In this document: in pieces, positions 1 to 12,091 of the stretch
Layout: each line of letters begins with the position of its first letter
Numbering within the stretch: the stretch's first letter is position 1
Assembly: GCA_016946835.1 (NCBI GenBank)
Contig: JACVTC010000021.1
Location: 597,501 to 661,500 of the forward strand
Length of the DNA stretch: 64,000 bases
Direction of reading: 5' to 3'
Source: Neocallimastix lanati (nom. inval.)
Lineage: Eukaryota; Neocallimastigomycota; Neocallimastigomycetes; Neocallimastigales; Neocallimastigaceae
The notes under the pieces: model-generated
What the model was told of the DNA's origin: nothing
The model's input: only the letters and a program-made list of their open reading frames with translations
Databases searched by the model: none
Program-made: the position numbers and the translations under genes

Positions 1-1
1 A

Positions 2-178
2 AACTCTAATATTAATACTAATAATGTAAATCATTATAACTCAAATGGAAACTTTAATGTTAATACTAATTATAATAATACTAGTTATAACAATTCAGAT
101 CCTAATCATAATAACATAGATCCTATTAATAATAACCAAAATTTCTTTAGTAACAATAATCAACCTTTAAACTTCTAA
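2..178 (+). CDS. Gag C-terminal tail, copy A (partial)
   Basis: This is an open frame from the window edge to TAA at 176-178. It encodes the Asn/Tyr-rich tail that follows the zinc knuckle in copy B (48380-48664). No catalytic motif is expected here; the tail is presumably a disordered, RNA-binding end of the capsid precursor. The frame ends in CCT TTA AAC TTC TAA, which places a -1 slippery heptamer two codons before the stop. The start is outside the window. Unlike copy B, this part of gag has kept its reading frame. Confidence 0.8.
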   Translation, partial: NSNINTNNVNHYNSNGNFNVNTNYNNTSYNNSDPNHNNIDPINNNQNFFSNNNQPLNF

Positions 179-200
179 ATGGGAGAAGGAATACTCCCAT
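166..200 (+). promoter_or_regulatory. Predicted -1 ribosomal frameshift signal, copy A
   Basis: The heptamer T TTA AAC lies at 166-172 in the gag frame. A 6-nt spacer follows, then a 7-bp stem (ATGGGAG 179-185 with CTCCCAT 194-200) closing an 8-nt loop. The -1 frame runs on into pol. The same arrangement occurs at the gag end of elements B, C, F, G and I. Confidence 0.8.
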
Positions 201-3200
201 AAATCAAACCAATACAACTCTTTTAACTAATTCACTTACTGGAACTAAGGAATCTTCGAATATAGAAGATAATAAAGAAATAGCCATTGTAGCTGAAAGA
301 AAAAGTATAAAAACTAATGAAAATAAACCATATAAGAAAGTAACTAAGAAAAGTTTAAAAGAAAATCCTCAACCAATTAAAGTTCCATCAAATAATCAAG
401 AACAAATGGAAATGGAACCAGAAAGTGAAACTAATAGTAATAATAAAGGAAATGAAAATCAAAAAGAAACAGAAGCGTTAAATCATTTTGATCCATCTTT
501 TATAAATGAAACTTCAATTGAAGAAACAAAAAGAAGAAACAAGAAAGAGCAAAAGAAATAAAAGAATTAGCTATAGAAATACAACTTCCAAGTGAAAAAA
601 AGGTAGAAAAATCCAATAAGGAAAATATTACAAAAAAATTAAAAATACAGGAAAACAAGATAATTATAACATAGTTGACGATATTGGAAATAAGTTCGCT
701 AATATTACCATCGGACAGTTGCTCAATATTAATCCTAAATTGAGATCTGAATTATCTAAAGCCTTAAAGTTTACAACAATTATAGAAGATGAAGAAACAA
801 TCTTATCAACAATTAAGAAAGATAAGATTGTAAAAACAAAAATGTAAGGTAGAAAACGTAGAAACTACAGTATATTTAGATTCCTGTTCTTCTATTAATA
901 TGATCACCAAAACCTTCATGATAAATAATAAAATTCCATTTAAACCAATTTCTGCTATTAAAGAAACCTTATATCAAACTTGTGCTAATACCACGCTCAT
1001 CTCAAAATTATATGAAATAGAAATAACAATTGGAAATATTACTTTTAAGGAAATTTTAGATTGGTTGAAAAAGATGATATTTTCCAAGTATTAATTGGTG
1101 TGGATGCGCTAGCTAGAATAAAGATTATTATGGACTTCTCTGATCACACCTTATATCAAAAAACAGATGAGATACGAAAGATAGGAAGTTTTGAAAGTGT
1201 GATAGAAATAGAAGATGAGGAAGATGATATTAAAGATGAATTCGAAGAAGAATTGAATAAAGATGTGCTAGTTGATTATTTACTAACCACCGAAGATAAA
1301 TATATTCAAATTTTATATGAAGAAAATAATGATAATAATGATATTGATAATTCTTTTGGAAATAATATCGAAAATTTTTCTAATAAAAATTTTTCTAATA
1401 AAAATTTTAATAAAAGAATTAATAATATTTTTGAAAAACCTAATAATAAAAATAATTCAATAATTCGAATAGTATTAATAATAAAAATTGTTCTTCTGAA
1501 AATTTTAATAATAAAAATAATATTGATAATTTCTCTAAAAATTTAAATGATATTAATAATACTGATAATATTTATGAAAATTTAAATAGCATTAATAATA
1601 CTAATAATTCTTATGATAATTTTGGAAATAAAAATAATATTAATAATCTTTCTGAAAACCTTAATAAAAATAATATTAATACTGATAAACCTTCTAAAAA
1701 TTTTTGTAATGATTATAATGATAATATAGTTTCTAAAGATGTTGATAATACTATTAGTAATAAAAATTTTTCCTCAATTTTTAATGAAGATGATAAAAAT
1801 AAAAATTCTTTCGAAATTAATTATCATATTAATGATATTAATGATTTCATTATAAGTAATAACAAAAATGATAATAAAAATTCTTTACAAAATAATTATT
1901 CTTTATTAACAAAAATAAATGAAATTAATAATAAAAAGAATTATTAAAACAGTGTAATCAAAAATATTGATATTTCTATTGAAAATACTGATAAGAATTT
2001 TAAAAGTGCAAAGGAAATAACTATTCATGAAATTGCGGCTAAAGCACCAACAAAAATTAGAAACAAACTAAAATTTTTATTATTAAATAATATAAATGTA
2101 TTAGCACTTGATACAGATGATTTAGGTAAATTGAAATTACTAAGTCATAAAATAAAAATTATAAGTGGTCGAAATGCCAATTAAACAAAGAATGTATCGA
2201 GTAGCAAATAAGAAGCAAATGAGTATACTAAGAGAAGAAATAAGTAAATTATTAAGAAATGGATTGATAGAACCTTCAAAATCATCATGGTCATTCCCAG
2301 TTATTCTCGTTCCTAAAAAGAATGGTAAATGGAGAATGGTAGTAGATTATAGAAAATTAAATGATATTACTATTAAAGACGCATATCCTTTACCTTATAT
2401 AGAAGAAATATTATTTTCTATAGGAAATAAAATTAAGTACTTAACCACGCTTAACTTATTTTCTGGTTTCCATCAGATTTCTATGGAAAAAGAAGACAGA
2501 GATAAAATTTGCTTTACAACAATGTTTGGAAATTATAATTACAAAGTTATGCCATTCGGACTTTGTAATGCTCCTGTAACTTTCCAACGTGAAATGAACA
2601 GAATATTCTTGCCTTTAATTGGCAAATGTATGTTAATTTATATGGATGATTTAGTAATATTTTCTAATACCTTAGAACAACACATATTGGATCTTCAAAA
2701 AGTTTTTGATATTATTAAAGAAAATGGTCTAAAGGCTAATTTATCAAAATGCCATTTTATTAAACAAGAAGTCGAAGTATCAGGCCATATTTTATCCACA
2801 GAAGGTATAAAGCCAGTACCCAAAAAGGTAGAATGTAATATTCAAATGGGAATCACCTAAAAATATTACTCAATTAAGATCTTTTTTAGGTGCAATTGGA
2901 TATTATAGAAAATTTATTAAAGATTTTGCTATAATTGCTCAACCATTATTTAAACTATTAAAGAAAAATATAAAATATATCTGGGATGATATAACTGAAG
3001 AAAGATTTAAAATTCTTAAGGAAAAACTTATTGAGCTCCTATTCTTAAATATCCAGATTATGATAAACAATTTTTAATTAGAACGGATGTTTCATTAAAT
3101 GGAATAGGTGGTGTATTAATGCAGAAAGATAAAGATAACATCGAACACCCAATTCAATACATTAGTAGATCTTTAAAACCTACTGAAATTAATTATAGTA

Positions 3201-3857
3201 TTACTGATTTAGAAGGCACAGCTGCTTATTATTGTTGTTTAAAATTTAAACCATATTTTAGTGGTAATAAATATGATACTATTTTATATACTGATCATAA
3301 ACCTTTAATAGGCTTATTTAATAATAAAGAACCAAATAATGCTCGTCAAGCTAGATGGGTTATAACTTTTAGTATGTTAAAAATTGTAGTTAAATATGAA
3401 CAAGGAAAGAAAAATGTTATTGCTGATGCACTTTCTCGATTAATTCCTGACTCTAAAAATATTAATAAAGAAATTAAAAATACTACTTTATTTATTCATT
3501 TGAATAATAATGAAAATATTAATTACCATTCTGTTGAAAATATAAAAAAAATGAATAATATAAATAAAAATGATTATCCTTTAAATAATATTTCTGAAGA
3601 AAATATCTATTTTAATTTTAATAAAAATAATTTAGATAATAATATAATTAATTCCTTAAATACATTAGATAATAATAATAATAATACTAATTATATTTTT
3701 AAAAATTTAAATAATAACTCCAGTGTTAATAGTTACTATGAAAAATTTAATAATAATGAAAAAAATTTTTATTTAGAGAATTTGGATAATTATAATAATA
3801 GTAATAATGATATTAAAAATTTTTCAAAAGAATTTTGTAACCATAATCAAAATTGTT
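172..3857 (+). pseudogene. Pol of copy A: protease-RT-RNase H, frameshifted and truncated
   Basis: The pol frame opens after the frameshift site. Protease (about 870-1190) has the motif LDSCSS in place of the usual D-S/T-G. RT (about 2165-2860) has VDYRKLN, MPFGLCNAP and YMDDL. RNase H (about 3070-3450) has RTDVS, TDHKPL and ADALSRL. An Asn-rich linker (1320-1950) separates protease from RT. The frame is broken by a 4-base loss near 550, extra A residues near 840, and two breaks at the RT/RNase H boundary (about 2845 and 3033) that are identical in copy B. Integrase is absent. The product would be non-functional. Confidence 0.9.
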
Positions 3858-5375
3858 AAAAATAACAATTATTAAACTGATTATTAATTTATTTTTAATA
3901 TTGTAATAACCAACAAATTATATTTGTAACATTCAATAAAGTATAAAACCAAGTAATGATTTTATTGTTTAAAAATAATTCTTAATTTTAATAAAAGAAA
4001 GAACATAATAATAAAAGATACTTTTAAATAATCGTAAAACTAAAATAAATAAATGTTTATTTTTACTGAATAATGTGTTCTATTTTTAATAACTTAATAA
4101 TGATAATTATTTATCGAACTATATTTTTGACAGATTAAGAGTCTCAATCTCTCCCGATTAAATAAAATAAAAGCTAAGCATACCAATTAAAAAAAAAAAA
4201 AAAAAATAAAAAAATAAAAAAATACTTTATAAATAATATAAATCTATAATAATATGATACTAATTGTTATTTATTTATCTATATTCATATATCTAAATTA
4301 AAAATAATAGTAATAAAATATATAACATAAACTTATATAACTCAGATATCAATTATAAGATAAAAGCAATATATAAAATGTTACCAACTAATTTAAGCCG
4401 AAAGTAAATTTAAGATGTCAGCTATACAATTTAAGCTGAAAGTGAATCTAGGATGTCAGCTATATAATTTAAGCTGAAAGTGAATCTAGGATGTCAGCTA
4501 TATAATTTAAGCTGAAAGTAAATTTAAGATGTCAGCTATATAATTTAAGCTGAAAGTAAATTTAAAATGTCAGCTATATATAGTTTAAACTGTAGGTAAA
4601 TTTATGATGTTAGCTATACAGTTTAAACTGAAAGAGAATCTAGGGTGTCAGCTATACAATTTAAGCTGAAAATAAATCCAGGAGGTCAGCTACATATTTT
4701 AAGCATAAAACAATAAAATTCAAAGATTCCAGATAGAATAAAAATTGAGATAACTTAAAATTTCAACTATATAAATTTAATTAATAATATAATTTAAAAT
4801 AGCAATTAAATAACTTAAATTGAAAATAATGTAACCAATAGCAAAAGTCATAAGACAGTTAAAATAAATTAAAATTATATATTGAATAGATTAAAATAAT
4901 TCATAAGACATATAAAACAATATATAAAAAAAATAAACAATAATATTAATATACCTAGATTATGTAATTTAATAAAATAAAGAATAAATAATAGTAATAT
5001 ATATTTACTAATATATTATGAATAATGTCAAATTAGTCATATTGGAGCAACCATGTCATGACTTTATCAATTACTCTTAATATAAACAACACCAGATGAC
5101 ATCAATATGATGATCAAGTTAATTAAACTAATTAAAAAAAGGGGAATCTATTAAACACCAAAAAAAAAAAAAAAATAGAAACCGTAAATTTTCGAATCCA
5201 ATTAAATTTAAGATTTAAATTAAATCTAAAATCGTTAAAAAATATACATATATAAAATAAAAAAAAATATAAAATTTTTAAGTAAAAAAAATAAAATAAA
5301 ATTATATAATCATCAAAACTTAATCAATTCAATAAAGTAAATCAATATTTATTTTTGCTAAATCTATAAAACAAT
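3858..5375. other. Unassigned AT-rich segment between copy A and element J
   Basis: There is no coding potential. It should hold the 5' LTR of J, but I see no similarity to the J 3' LTR at 10513-11122. It contains the 38-bp tandem repeat (4390-4704), several poly(A) runs and a possible primer-site-like TGGAGCAACC at about 5043. It may be the LTR and leader of yet another element. Confidence 0.5.
4390..4704. repeat. 38-bp minisatellite, about 8 units, each able to form a hairpin
   Basis: Units repeat every 38 bases (for example 4441 and 4479). Most carry AGCTGA near the start and TCAGCT near the end, so each can fold into a small stem-loop. GC content is clearly above the surroundings. Two central units are nearly identical; the outer ones diverge. 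Confidence 0.85.
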
Positions 5376-5585
5376 ATGCCCAGAACTAGAAACAACCAAA
5401 GAAATCAAATTATTGATACTACAGAAAACAATCTTTCTGTCAAAGGGATTTCTTTTAATTATTCAGAGAATTTTAATCATATAACAGAACTAAATATTGA
5501 AAACTTCCAAAATTGGAAAACCAATATAATTAATAATAAGAGACCAAAAAAAATAAATATATATATATATAAATATAATAAATAA
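5376..5585 (+). pseudogene. Possible Gag N-terminal fragment of element J
   Basis: A 69-codon ATG frame starting MPRTRNNQRN is rich in Asn and Thr and ends in an AT-rich stretch. About 150 bases of non-coding sequence separate it from the next gag-like frame, whose upstream codons (about 5725-5786) remain open. It could be the beginning of Gag interrupted by an AT-rich insertion, or an unrelated short ORF. I recognise no domain. Confidence 0.35.
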
Positions 5586-5786
5586 TTGTTAATTAAATAT
5601 TAGTAAATGAACATTCCATATATTTACTTTGGATAAATATTGTAAACTATTTCTAACAAATAATCATATACTAATTTAAAGTAAATCATTTAGGTGCTTA
5701 TATAAATTAATTCTTAACGTCACTTTAACATTAACAATCTGGAAGAACTAAATCGCATATTTCAAAACCTTAATCATGATAATAAC

Positions 5787-7295
5787 ATGGAGGGTCAACA
5801 ACCAAACCAACTACCGATTCCTCCTGCTACTCAACTGAAAATTATAAACGATCCACCGTTATTTTCTGGATCTACCAAGGATCTTGATGGTTTTTTAACT
5901 CGAGTAGAATTGGCAATTGAGGTGAATCCTCATTGATTCCCCGATGATAGGAGAAGAATAATGTTTGTAGTCTCCTATTTAACGGGAAAAGCTTTGAATT
6001 GGGCTTCATGCCTTAGAAGGAATAACAATCCTGTCTTAGGAAATTATGGAAATTTTATTACTAAACTTCGTAGAAATTTCGGAGACCCTGATGGAGAAAC
6101 TGTTGTTGCTAACGGAAAATTGTGTAATATACGCCAGATTAAATATGGACATGTTGTAGAGTATATCTCAGAGTTCCAAAAAATAAGCCAATACTCCGAC
6201 TTTAATGAACCGGCCAAGATATACATGTTCATAAAAGGTCTCTATTATAAGATGAGAGAAAAACTTGCTATTGTTAATCCAAACCCAGACAATTTGGAAA
6301 ACCTATTTAGAGAGGCCGTAACGATTGAAAATCTAACAAAAAGAAACGATCTTAGAGAATATTACCTTACTCATCAGGACAGACGGAACTACAACCAAAA
6401 TGACTCCATGGATGTCGATCTTTACCCAATTAAAAAGAGTCAAACTGCTACTTGATACTTTCCCTCTCACAGAAAAAATTACAATGAACAAAATAACCCT
6501 TTTAGGGAAGAACGAAAAAGAAAGGGCTTATGCTTCGTTTGTGGTAAGGCTGGGCATTTACAGTTTAATTGCCCTAACACGAAAAGACCAAAAAATATAA
6601 AACTCATCAATAGAGCATCTGATACAAAAGCAGCTTCAACTTCTTCCTCTGCGCCGACTTCTTCTGTCAGACGAATTAAAAAGATTTGTGAAAATGAAAA
6701 TGTTTACAGAATTCTTGATATTGTTGAAAAAGAAAATATGTTCTTTAAAGGTAAAACAAATATCCTTGATTTCTATATTAAAACCAACAATTCTGAAGAA
6801 ACTAAAGTAAAGGTTCTTATCGACTCAGGTTCTGACATTAACTGCATGCATCCTGAATTTGCTAGGGTTAATAAAATCAATTTGATCAATGCTGATAATT
6901 CCTTTAAAGTTACTGATCTTGGTTATGGTTTATCTACTGTTAAGAGAATGACAGAAAAATGTATCCTCCGTTTTAAGAATCACTTGGAAGTTATACAATT
7001 ATACGCCCTTCGTATCCCCGTTGTAGATATTATTTTAGGACTCCCTTGGATTGAAAAACATTGCCCTATTAACTACCATGATTCAAAGAAAATCTCTTTC
7101 AGTTCAGGATACTGTGCTCGACACTGTAATGTAGGAAAAAGAAATAGAAAAAATAAGAATAAAAAGAAGTTAAACAAAATTTCTACTAAAGGAAAGGAAC
7201 CATATGAAGAACTTTCCTTAACAAAGGAAAAAATAATCCTAAGCGTAAGTATTCCTTTGAATCTGATTCCGATATGGATTCTGATAAAGAAATAA
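5787..7295 (+). pseudogene. Element J Gag and protease in one frame, with two in-frame TGA codons
   Basis: From ATG 5787 one frame runs through a capsid-like region (FSGSTKDLDGFL, LTGKALNWA), a zinc knuckle CFVCGKAGHLQFNC at about 6531-6572 (CX2CX4HX4C) and an aspartic protease with LIDSGSDINC at about 6818. Two TGA codons interrupt it at 5934-5936 and 6453-6455. Gag and protease are in the same frame with no slippery site, unlike the other families here. A frameshift near 7290 ends it. The intact protein would form the particle and cleave the polyprotein; this copy cannot. Confidence 0.85.
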
Positions 7296-10200
7296 CGATT
7301 AGAGGTCGTTGTACTCGTATTAAAACTTGTTGTGAAAAAGAAGAACTTAATGATTTAAAAAATTTTTGTATAATTAATTATGATAGTGATGTAAATGATA
7401 GTTTTATGTTTGATAATGATAATGAAATTTATGAATTTAGTGATAGTAATAATATTAATTTAGATGAATTAAATAAATTTGTAAAATTGATGTTTTATGT
7501 AATAATGTAACAAAAAAATGTAATCATAATGATAATTTAAATAAAGATGAAAATAAAAAGTATATTTCTAAAAAGGGTTCTGTGAAAAATTTGTGTTATA
7601 TCTGTAATTGTTTAAAAATTAGTAATTTTGAAAATAAATTAAATCAAAAAATTATAGGAATACCACTTATTTATAATAATTACGCAGAAGTATTAAATGA
7701 AAGAAATTGCAACGTACTCCCTCCACATCTTGAATATGAATGTGAAATAAGATTAAAGGATAATTCAAATTTATTTTATTGTCCTATTTATCCTTTAACA
7801 GAAGTAAAAAGAGACGAATTGAAGAAGTATATCAAAGAAAATTTAGAAAAAGGTTTCATTAGGAAATCGACATCTCCTGCTAGAGCACCTATATTGTTTG
7901 TTAAAAAGAAGGATATTCATTGAGATTATGTGTTGACTATAGAAAATTAAATGAGATGACCATCCGTAATTCCTATCCTCTTCCTTTAATTAGTGAATTA
8001 CTAGATAGAGTTAAAGGTGCAAAATTCTTTACTAAGTTGGATTTAAAATCTGCTTATAACTTAGTAAGAATAAAAGAAGGTGACGAGTATAAGACAGCAT
8101 TTCGTACTGGTTATATTCATGTCAAGAAAGTTTTAAAGAAACTATTAGAAAATAATTTATATGTCAAACTCGAAAAATGTGAGTTTGATGTCTCTGAAAC
8201 AGCTTTTCTTGGTTATATTTTATCGAAAGATGGTTTAAAGGTTGATCCTAATAAAATTAAAGCCATTCTTGATTGGCCTGTTCCAACCACAGTTAAGGAA
8301 GTTCAATCTTTTATTGGTTTATGCAATTATTATAGGATTTTTATTAAAAATTTTGCTAAAATCGCCCGTCCTTTGCATAAACTTACAAGAAAAAATGTAT
8401 CTTTTAACTGGGGTCCTGATCAACAGAAGCCATTTGATAAATTAAAAGAGTTGTTCACTTCTGCTCCTTTTTTGAGAAACCCTGATTGTAATAAGCCTTT
8501 TGTTATTGAAACTGATGCTTCTAATTTTGCTGTTGGTGCGATTCTTTCTCAAGAATTCGATGGTCAATTACATCCCATAGCTTATATCTCGTCTAGCTTA
8601 ACCAAATCAGAAAAGAATTATCCAATTTACGATAAAGAACTTCTAATAATTAAAGTTGCTCTTGAGGATTGGCGTCACTATTTAGAAGGTACTCGTCATC
8701 CTTTTACAATTTATACCGATTATAAAAATTTGAATTTTCCTAGAAAGTATGAAATGCTCTCGCAACGTCAAATCCATTGGTATAAATTTCTCTCTCGTTT
8801 CGATTTTAATTTAGTTTATCGTGCTGGTAAGAAGTCTGGAAAACCTGATATCTTATCTAGAAGAAGTGATCATCTTTTTAATTACCCTCAGACTGTTTCT
8901 TGTCGTGTTATTAACTGTAATACTTCTGATGATTGCTTATGTAATTCAATTTTAAATTCACTTAAAGATGATGAATTGTATAACAAAATTAAAACATTTC
9001 TTTCTAGTAATAATAAAGATACTGCTCCTATTAAAAATATTGATAAATGTGTAATTGATGATGAAGGATTTCTTCTCCATGATGATTTAATCTATGTTCC
9101 GGAAAATATTCGTACAAGAATTCTAGAAATGCACCATGATTCGGTAACAGCTGGTCACTTTGGTGTAAATAAAACTTTGGATTTAATTTACAGAAACTTT
9201 TGGTGGCCAAAGTTACGACATGATGTTAAGAAATTTATTAAGTCTTGTGAAACTTGTTGTCGTGCTAAAGTTCCAAGGCATAAGCCGTATGGTTTGTTAT
9301 CCCCATTATCCACACCAAATAGAACTTGGGCTGATATTTCAATGGATTTCATTGTTGAATTGCCAAAATCCAAAGATATGACTACTATTATGGTGGTTGT
9401 TGATCGTTTAACAAAGATGGCTCATTTTATTCCCCTTCATTGTCTTCAAACTACTTCTATTGCCGCTGATGCTTTTATTAATTCTATTTTTAAATTGCAT
9501 GGTTTCCCTGATTCCATTATTTCTGATAGAGGTACCCAATTCACCTCTGAATTTTGGAATAGATTATGTGACTTACTTTGTATCAAGCATTCGTTTTCAA
9601 CTTCAAACCATCCGCAGACTGATGATCAAACAGAGAGGGTGAACGCGATATTGGAACAATATCTTCGTTGTTATATAAATGAACAACAATCAAATTGGGT
9701 TGATTTATTACCTTTTGCTGAATTTTCTTATAACAATACCTTACAACAATCAATCAACTAATCCCCATTTTTTGCTAACTATGGATTCAATCCTAGATTT
9801 AGTCTAGAAATTCTATCTAATGAAAGACCTCACAGAGCTGATCAAAGAGTTAAAGATATTAATGGGAATATTAAATTTCTGAAAGAAAACTTAGATAAAG
9901 CTAAAGAAACTTACAAAAAATATGCTGATCAAAAAAGATTACCCTCACCTGATTTCCAGGTTGGTAACAAAGTTTGGTTACTTAAAGGAAGTACTACTAA
10001 GAATGTTAAGAAGAAACTTGCTGATCAAATGCTTGGTCCTTTTGAAATTATTGAGAAAATTAGTTCACTTGCTTATAAACTTAAACTCTCAAGTAATATG
10101 CGTTGTCATCCTGTTTTTCATGTATCATTACTTGAACCTTATCATGAAAATGAATTTGAAAACAGAAATAAAAGAAAAAGGAAAAATATTAATTTGACCA

Positions 10201-10502
10201 CTGATACTTTTGATAGGGTTCCAGTAAAGATTGTTGATATGAGAAAATATAGAGGAAGGAATCGTTTTCTTATATCTTGGAAAGGACTTGATTCTGATGA
10301 GGATACTTGGATTGATGAAGATCAAATTTATGATAAACAATTGATTCAGGAATATTATCGTCGAACCAAAAAGAATAGGTCAAACATAGAAGAAGATACT
10401 TTGAGTGATAATGAAATCTATGTTAGACATAGATATCAACCATTTGTAATTGATCTACCAGCAAATGGACTAAATCGTATGTCTCGCAGGAGCTCGACTT
10501 AA
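7274..10502 (+). pseudogene. Element J Pol: RT (core deleted), RNase H, integrase, chromodomain
   Basis: Fragments in order: acidic linker (7274-7510), RT N-terminus (7582-7923, GFIRKSTSPARAP), a frameshift, then VDYRKLNEMT through EGDEYKTAFRTGY. At that point about 80 residues including the catalytic Y-x-D-D motif are missing; sequence resumes at KKVLKKLLENN. RNase H has ETDASNFAVG but TDY instead of TDH. Integrase has the H2C2 zinc-binding segment (about 9130-9270), SMDFI, SDRGTQF and the TERVN glutamate. A TAA at 9759-9761 precedes the C-terminal part (GPFEIIEK) and a chromodomain (about 10210-10330, FLISWKGLDSDEDTW). RT loss alone makes it non-autonomous. Confidence 0.9.
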
Positions 10503-10512
10503 AGGGGGAGAT
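10501..10512 (+). promoter_or_regulatory. Polypurine tract of element J
   Basis: AAAGGGGGAGAT lies directly before the LTR start TGTAAAGA and directly after the chromodomain stop codon. This is the expected plus-strand primer position. Confidence 0.85.
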
Positions 10513-11122
10513 TGTAAAGATTTAGTAAATCCATAATACATTAAATAGTTTAATTTTCGTACAATTTATTTAATGTATATGAAATTTTTTAATATAAAAT
10601 TTATTGAAATAAAATTTAATTATTTTTTAAATTGAAAACATTTTTTAATTAGTTTAGTTAGCTTAGTTTAGTTTTAAATAGTTAAATAATAATTTAGGAA
10701 TAATCTTAAATAGTTAATATTTATAAAAATAGTTTTTCAATATTAAATATATAATTAAAAGTATTATAAGTATTAAAATAATAAATAAAATAAATAGTTT
10801 AAAAAATTAATTTTAGTTTTAGTAAATAAATAATAAAAAATTATTAATTAAAAAATCTTTTGTTTAGAAATAAATAGCTTTTTATATATTATTAAATAAC
10901 ATCATATATTAATAATGTAATAAGAAAAAATATAAATACATGTAATTTTTCTCAATTAAATCGATGTATTAGTTATTGACTATCAAATAGTTAATAACAA
11001 CAAGAGATTTATTTTTAAAATTAATAAAAGATTATTTATTAAAAAAAGAATTTTTTATTACGTGTTTTAAATGGATTTATGTATTTTGTTATTTGTAATT
11101 TGTTTCTTCTAAACTCTTTACA
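10513..11122 (+). repeat. Element J 3' LTR
   Basis: This 610-bp segment begins TGTAAAGA and ends TCTTTACA, a perfect 8-base terminal inverted repeat with TG...CA ends. It follows the polypurine tract and ends where copy A sequence resumes. No second copy is in the window. Confidence 0.8.
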
Positions 11123-11124
11123 AG

Positions 11125-11181
11125 TATACTTGGTATAATCAGACTTCAGGGGACGAAGTCTCATCTTAAGCGGGGAGATTA
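11125..11181 (+). pseudogene. Last codons of copy A pol plus its polypurine tract
   Basis: This matches 54150-54203 of copy B: the final Pol residues (TWYNQTSGDEVSS), the stop and the AAGCGGGGAGATTA primer tract before the LTR. It proves that copy A continues on the far side of element J. Confidence 0.9.
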
Positions 11182-12091
11182 TGATACGGAGTGTCACTAA
11201 TTGTATTTCCTATTAATTTCTTTTATTAATATCAAATATAATAAAGATTATTATTAAATATTCTTATAAATTTCTTTTATTAATATAAAATATAATAAAT
11301 ATTATTATTAAATATTATTATTAATTTCTTTTATTTATATTAAATATAATAAAAATTATTATTAATTTCTTATTAAAATCTTTTATTAATATCAAATATA
11401 ATGAAAATTATTATTAAATATTCTAATAAAAATCTTTTATTAATATTAAATTAAATAAAAATTATTATTAAATATTCTTATTAAAAATTATATATAATTT
11501 AAATCATTACTAATTCTTATTTTTATATAAGTATAATTAAAACCTGTTTCAATAAATATTTGATATAAAATACAGAATTATAAGTTTCTGTATAATATTT
11601 TCTAAACCTTTGAAATTGACTAAAAATAAAACAAAAATCAAAAATAAATTAAATCTTTATTAAAATAAAAATATACTAAAATACAGAAGAATTTCAATAA
11701 TAAAAATGATCTAAAATACAGAAAATATCAATTCTGTATAATTCTCTCTCTGAAAACAATATCAAGAAGAAGCTACCGCCCGGAATGCCCTTCTTGATAC
11801 AATCTCTAAATTAATTTTTATTTAATAAATGTTTTTTTTTTTTAAAATAGCTATAAATAATAGTTTTTTTATGAAGAATATATTAATGATAAATAAAATG
11901 TATTAAAATAAAAATATAAAAAGAAGAATAAATTTCTTTCTTTTTAATACTGGAACAAAAAATTTTAGTTATAATTTTAAATTAAGAATATTTTAAAAAT
12001 TAATTTTTTTTTGTTTCCAAATTCATTTTTGTGTGTTAATATTTATTTTTTTGTTTTGAATATCTTAGTGTTTCAACCTCAGCCAGTATCA
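11182..12091 (+). repeat. Copy A 3' LTR
   Basis: A 910-bp LTR beginning TGATACGG; its end AGTATCA carries C-to-A and other changes from the CCCGTATCA of copy B LTRs. It contains the GC-rich hairpin shared by the family (10-bp stem 11760-11769 with 11790-11799) and the AT minisatellite. It is more diverged than the LTRs of copy B, so copy A is older. Confidence 0.9.

Larger units (their letters stand above)
1..3857 (+). mobile_element. Ty3/Gypsy element copy A, left part (5' end outside the window)
   Basis: This stretch aligns along its length with 48480-52680 (copy B) and carries the end of gag, the gag-pol frameshift module, protease, RT and RNase H. Similarity to copy B stops near 3857 inside the Asn-rich linker that precedes integrase and resumes at about 11125 for the last few pol codons and the 3' LTR. 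About 1.5 kb of integrase is therefore missing and is replaced by unrelated sequence plus element J. Many indels relative to copy B show that the copy is dead. Confidence 0.9.
5376..11122 (+). mobile_element. Element J: degenerate chromovirus (Ty3/Gypsy with chromodomain)
   Basis: The internal region runs gag, protease, RT, RNase H, integrase, chromodomain, then a polypurine tract (10501-10512) and a 3' LTR (10513-11122). The 5' LTR is not recognisable. The right edge lies against copy A sequence at about 11125, so J sits inside copy A, but the target duplication is lost because copy A is deleted on the left. Stop codons, frameshifts and an RT core deletion make J inactive. Confidence 0.88.

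Noticed and set aside
2840-3040. Programmed double frameshift within pol of A/B
   Set aside because: No slippery motif with structure is visible; inheritance from a defective parent is simpler.
4390-4704. CRISPR-like repeat array
   Set aside because: The whole 38-bp unit repeats without unique spacers, units diverge, and the context is eukaryotic transposons.
5934-6455. TGA read as Trp (alternative code)
   Set aside because: TGG is used for Trp in the same ORF, intact F uses no in-frame TGA, and J is clearly decayed.
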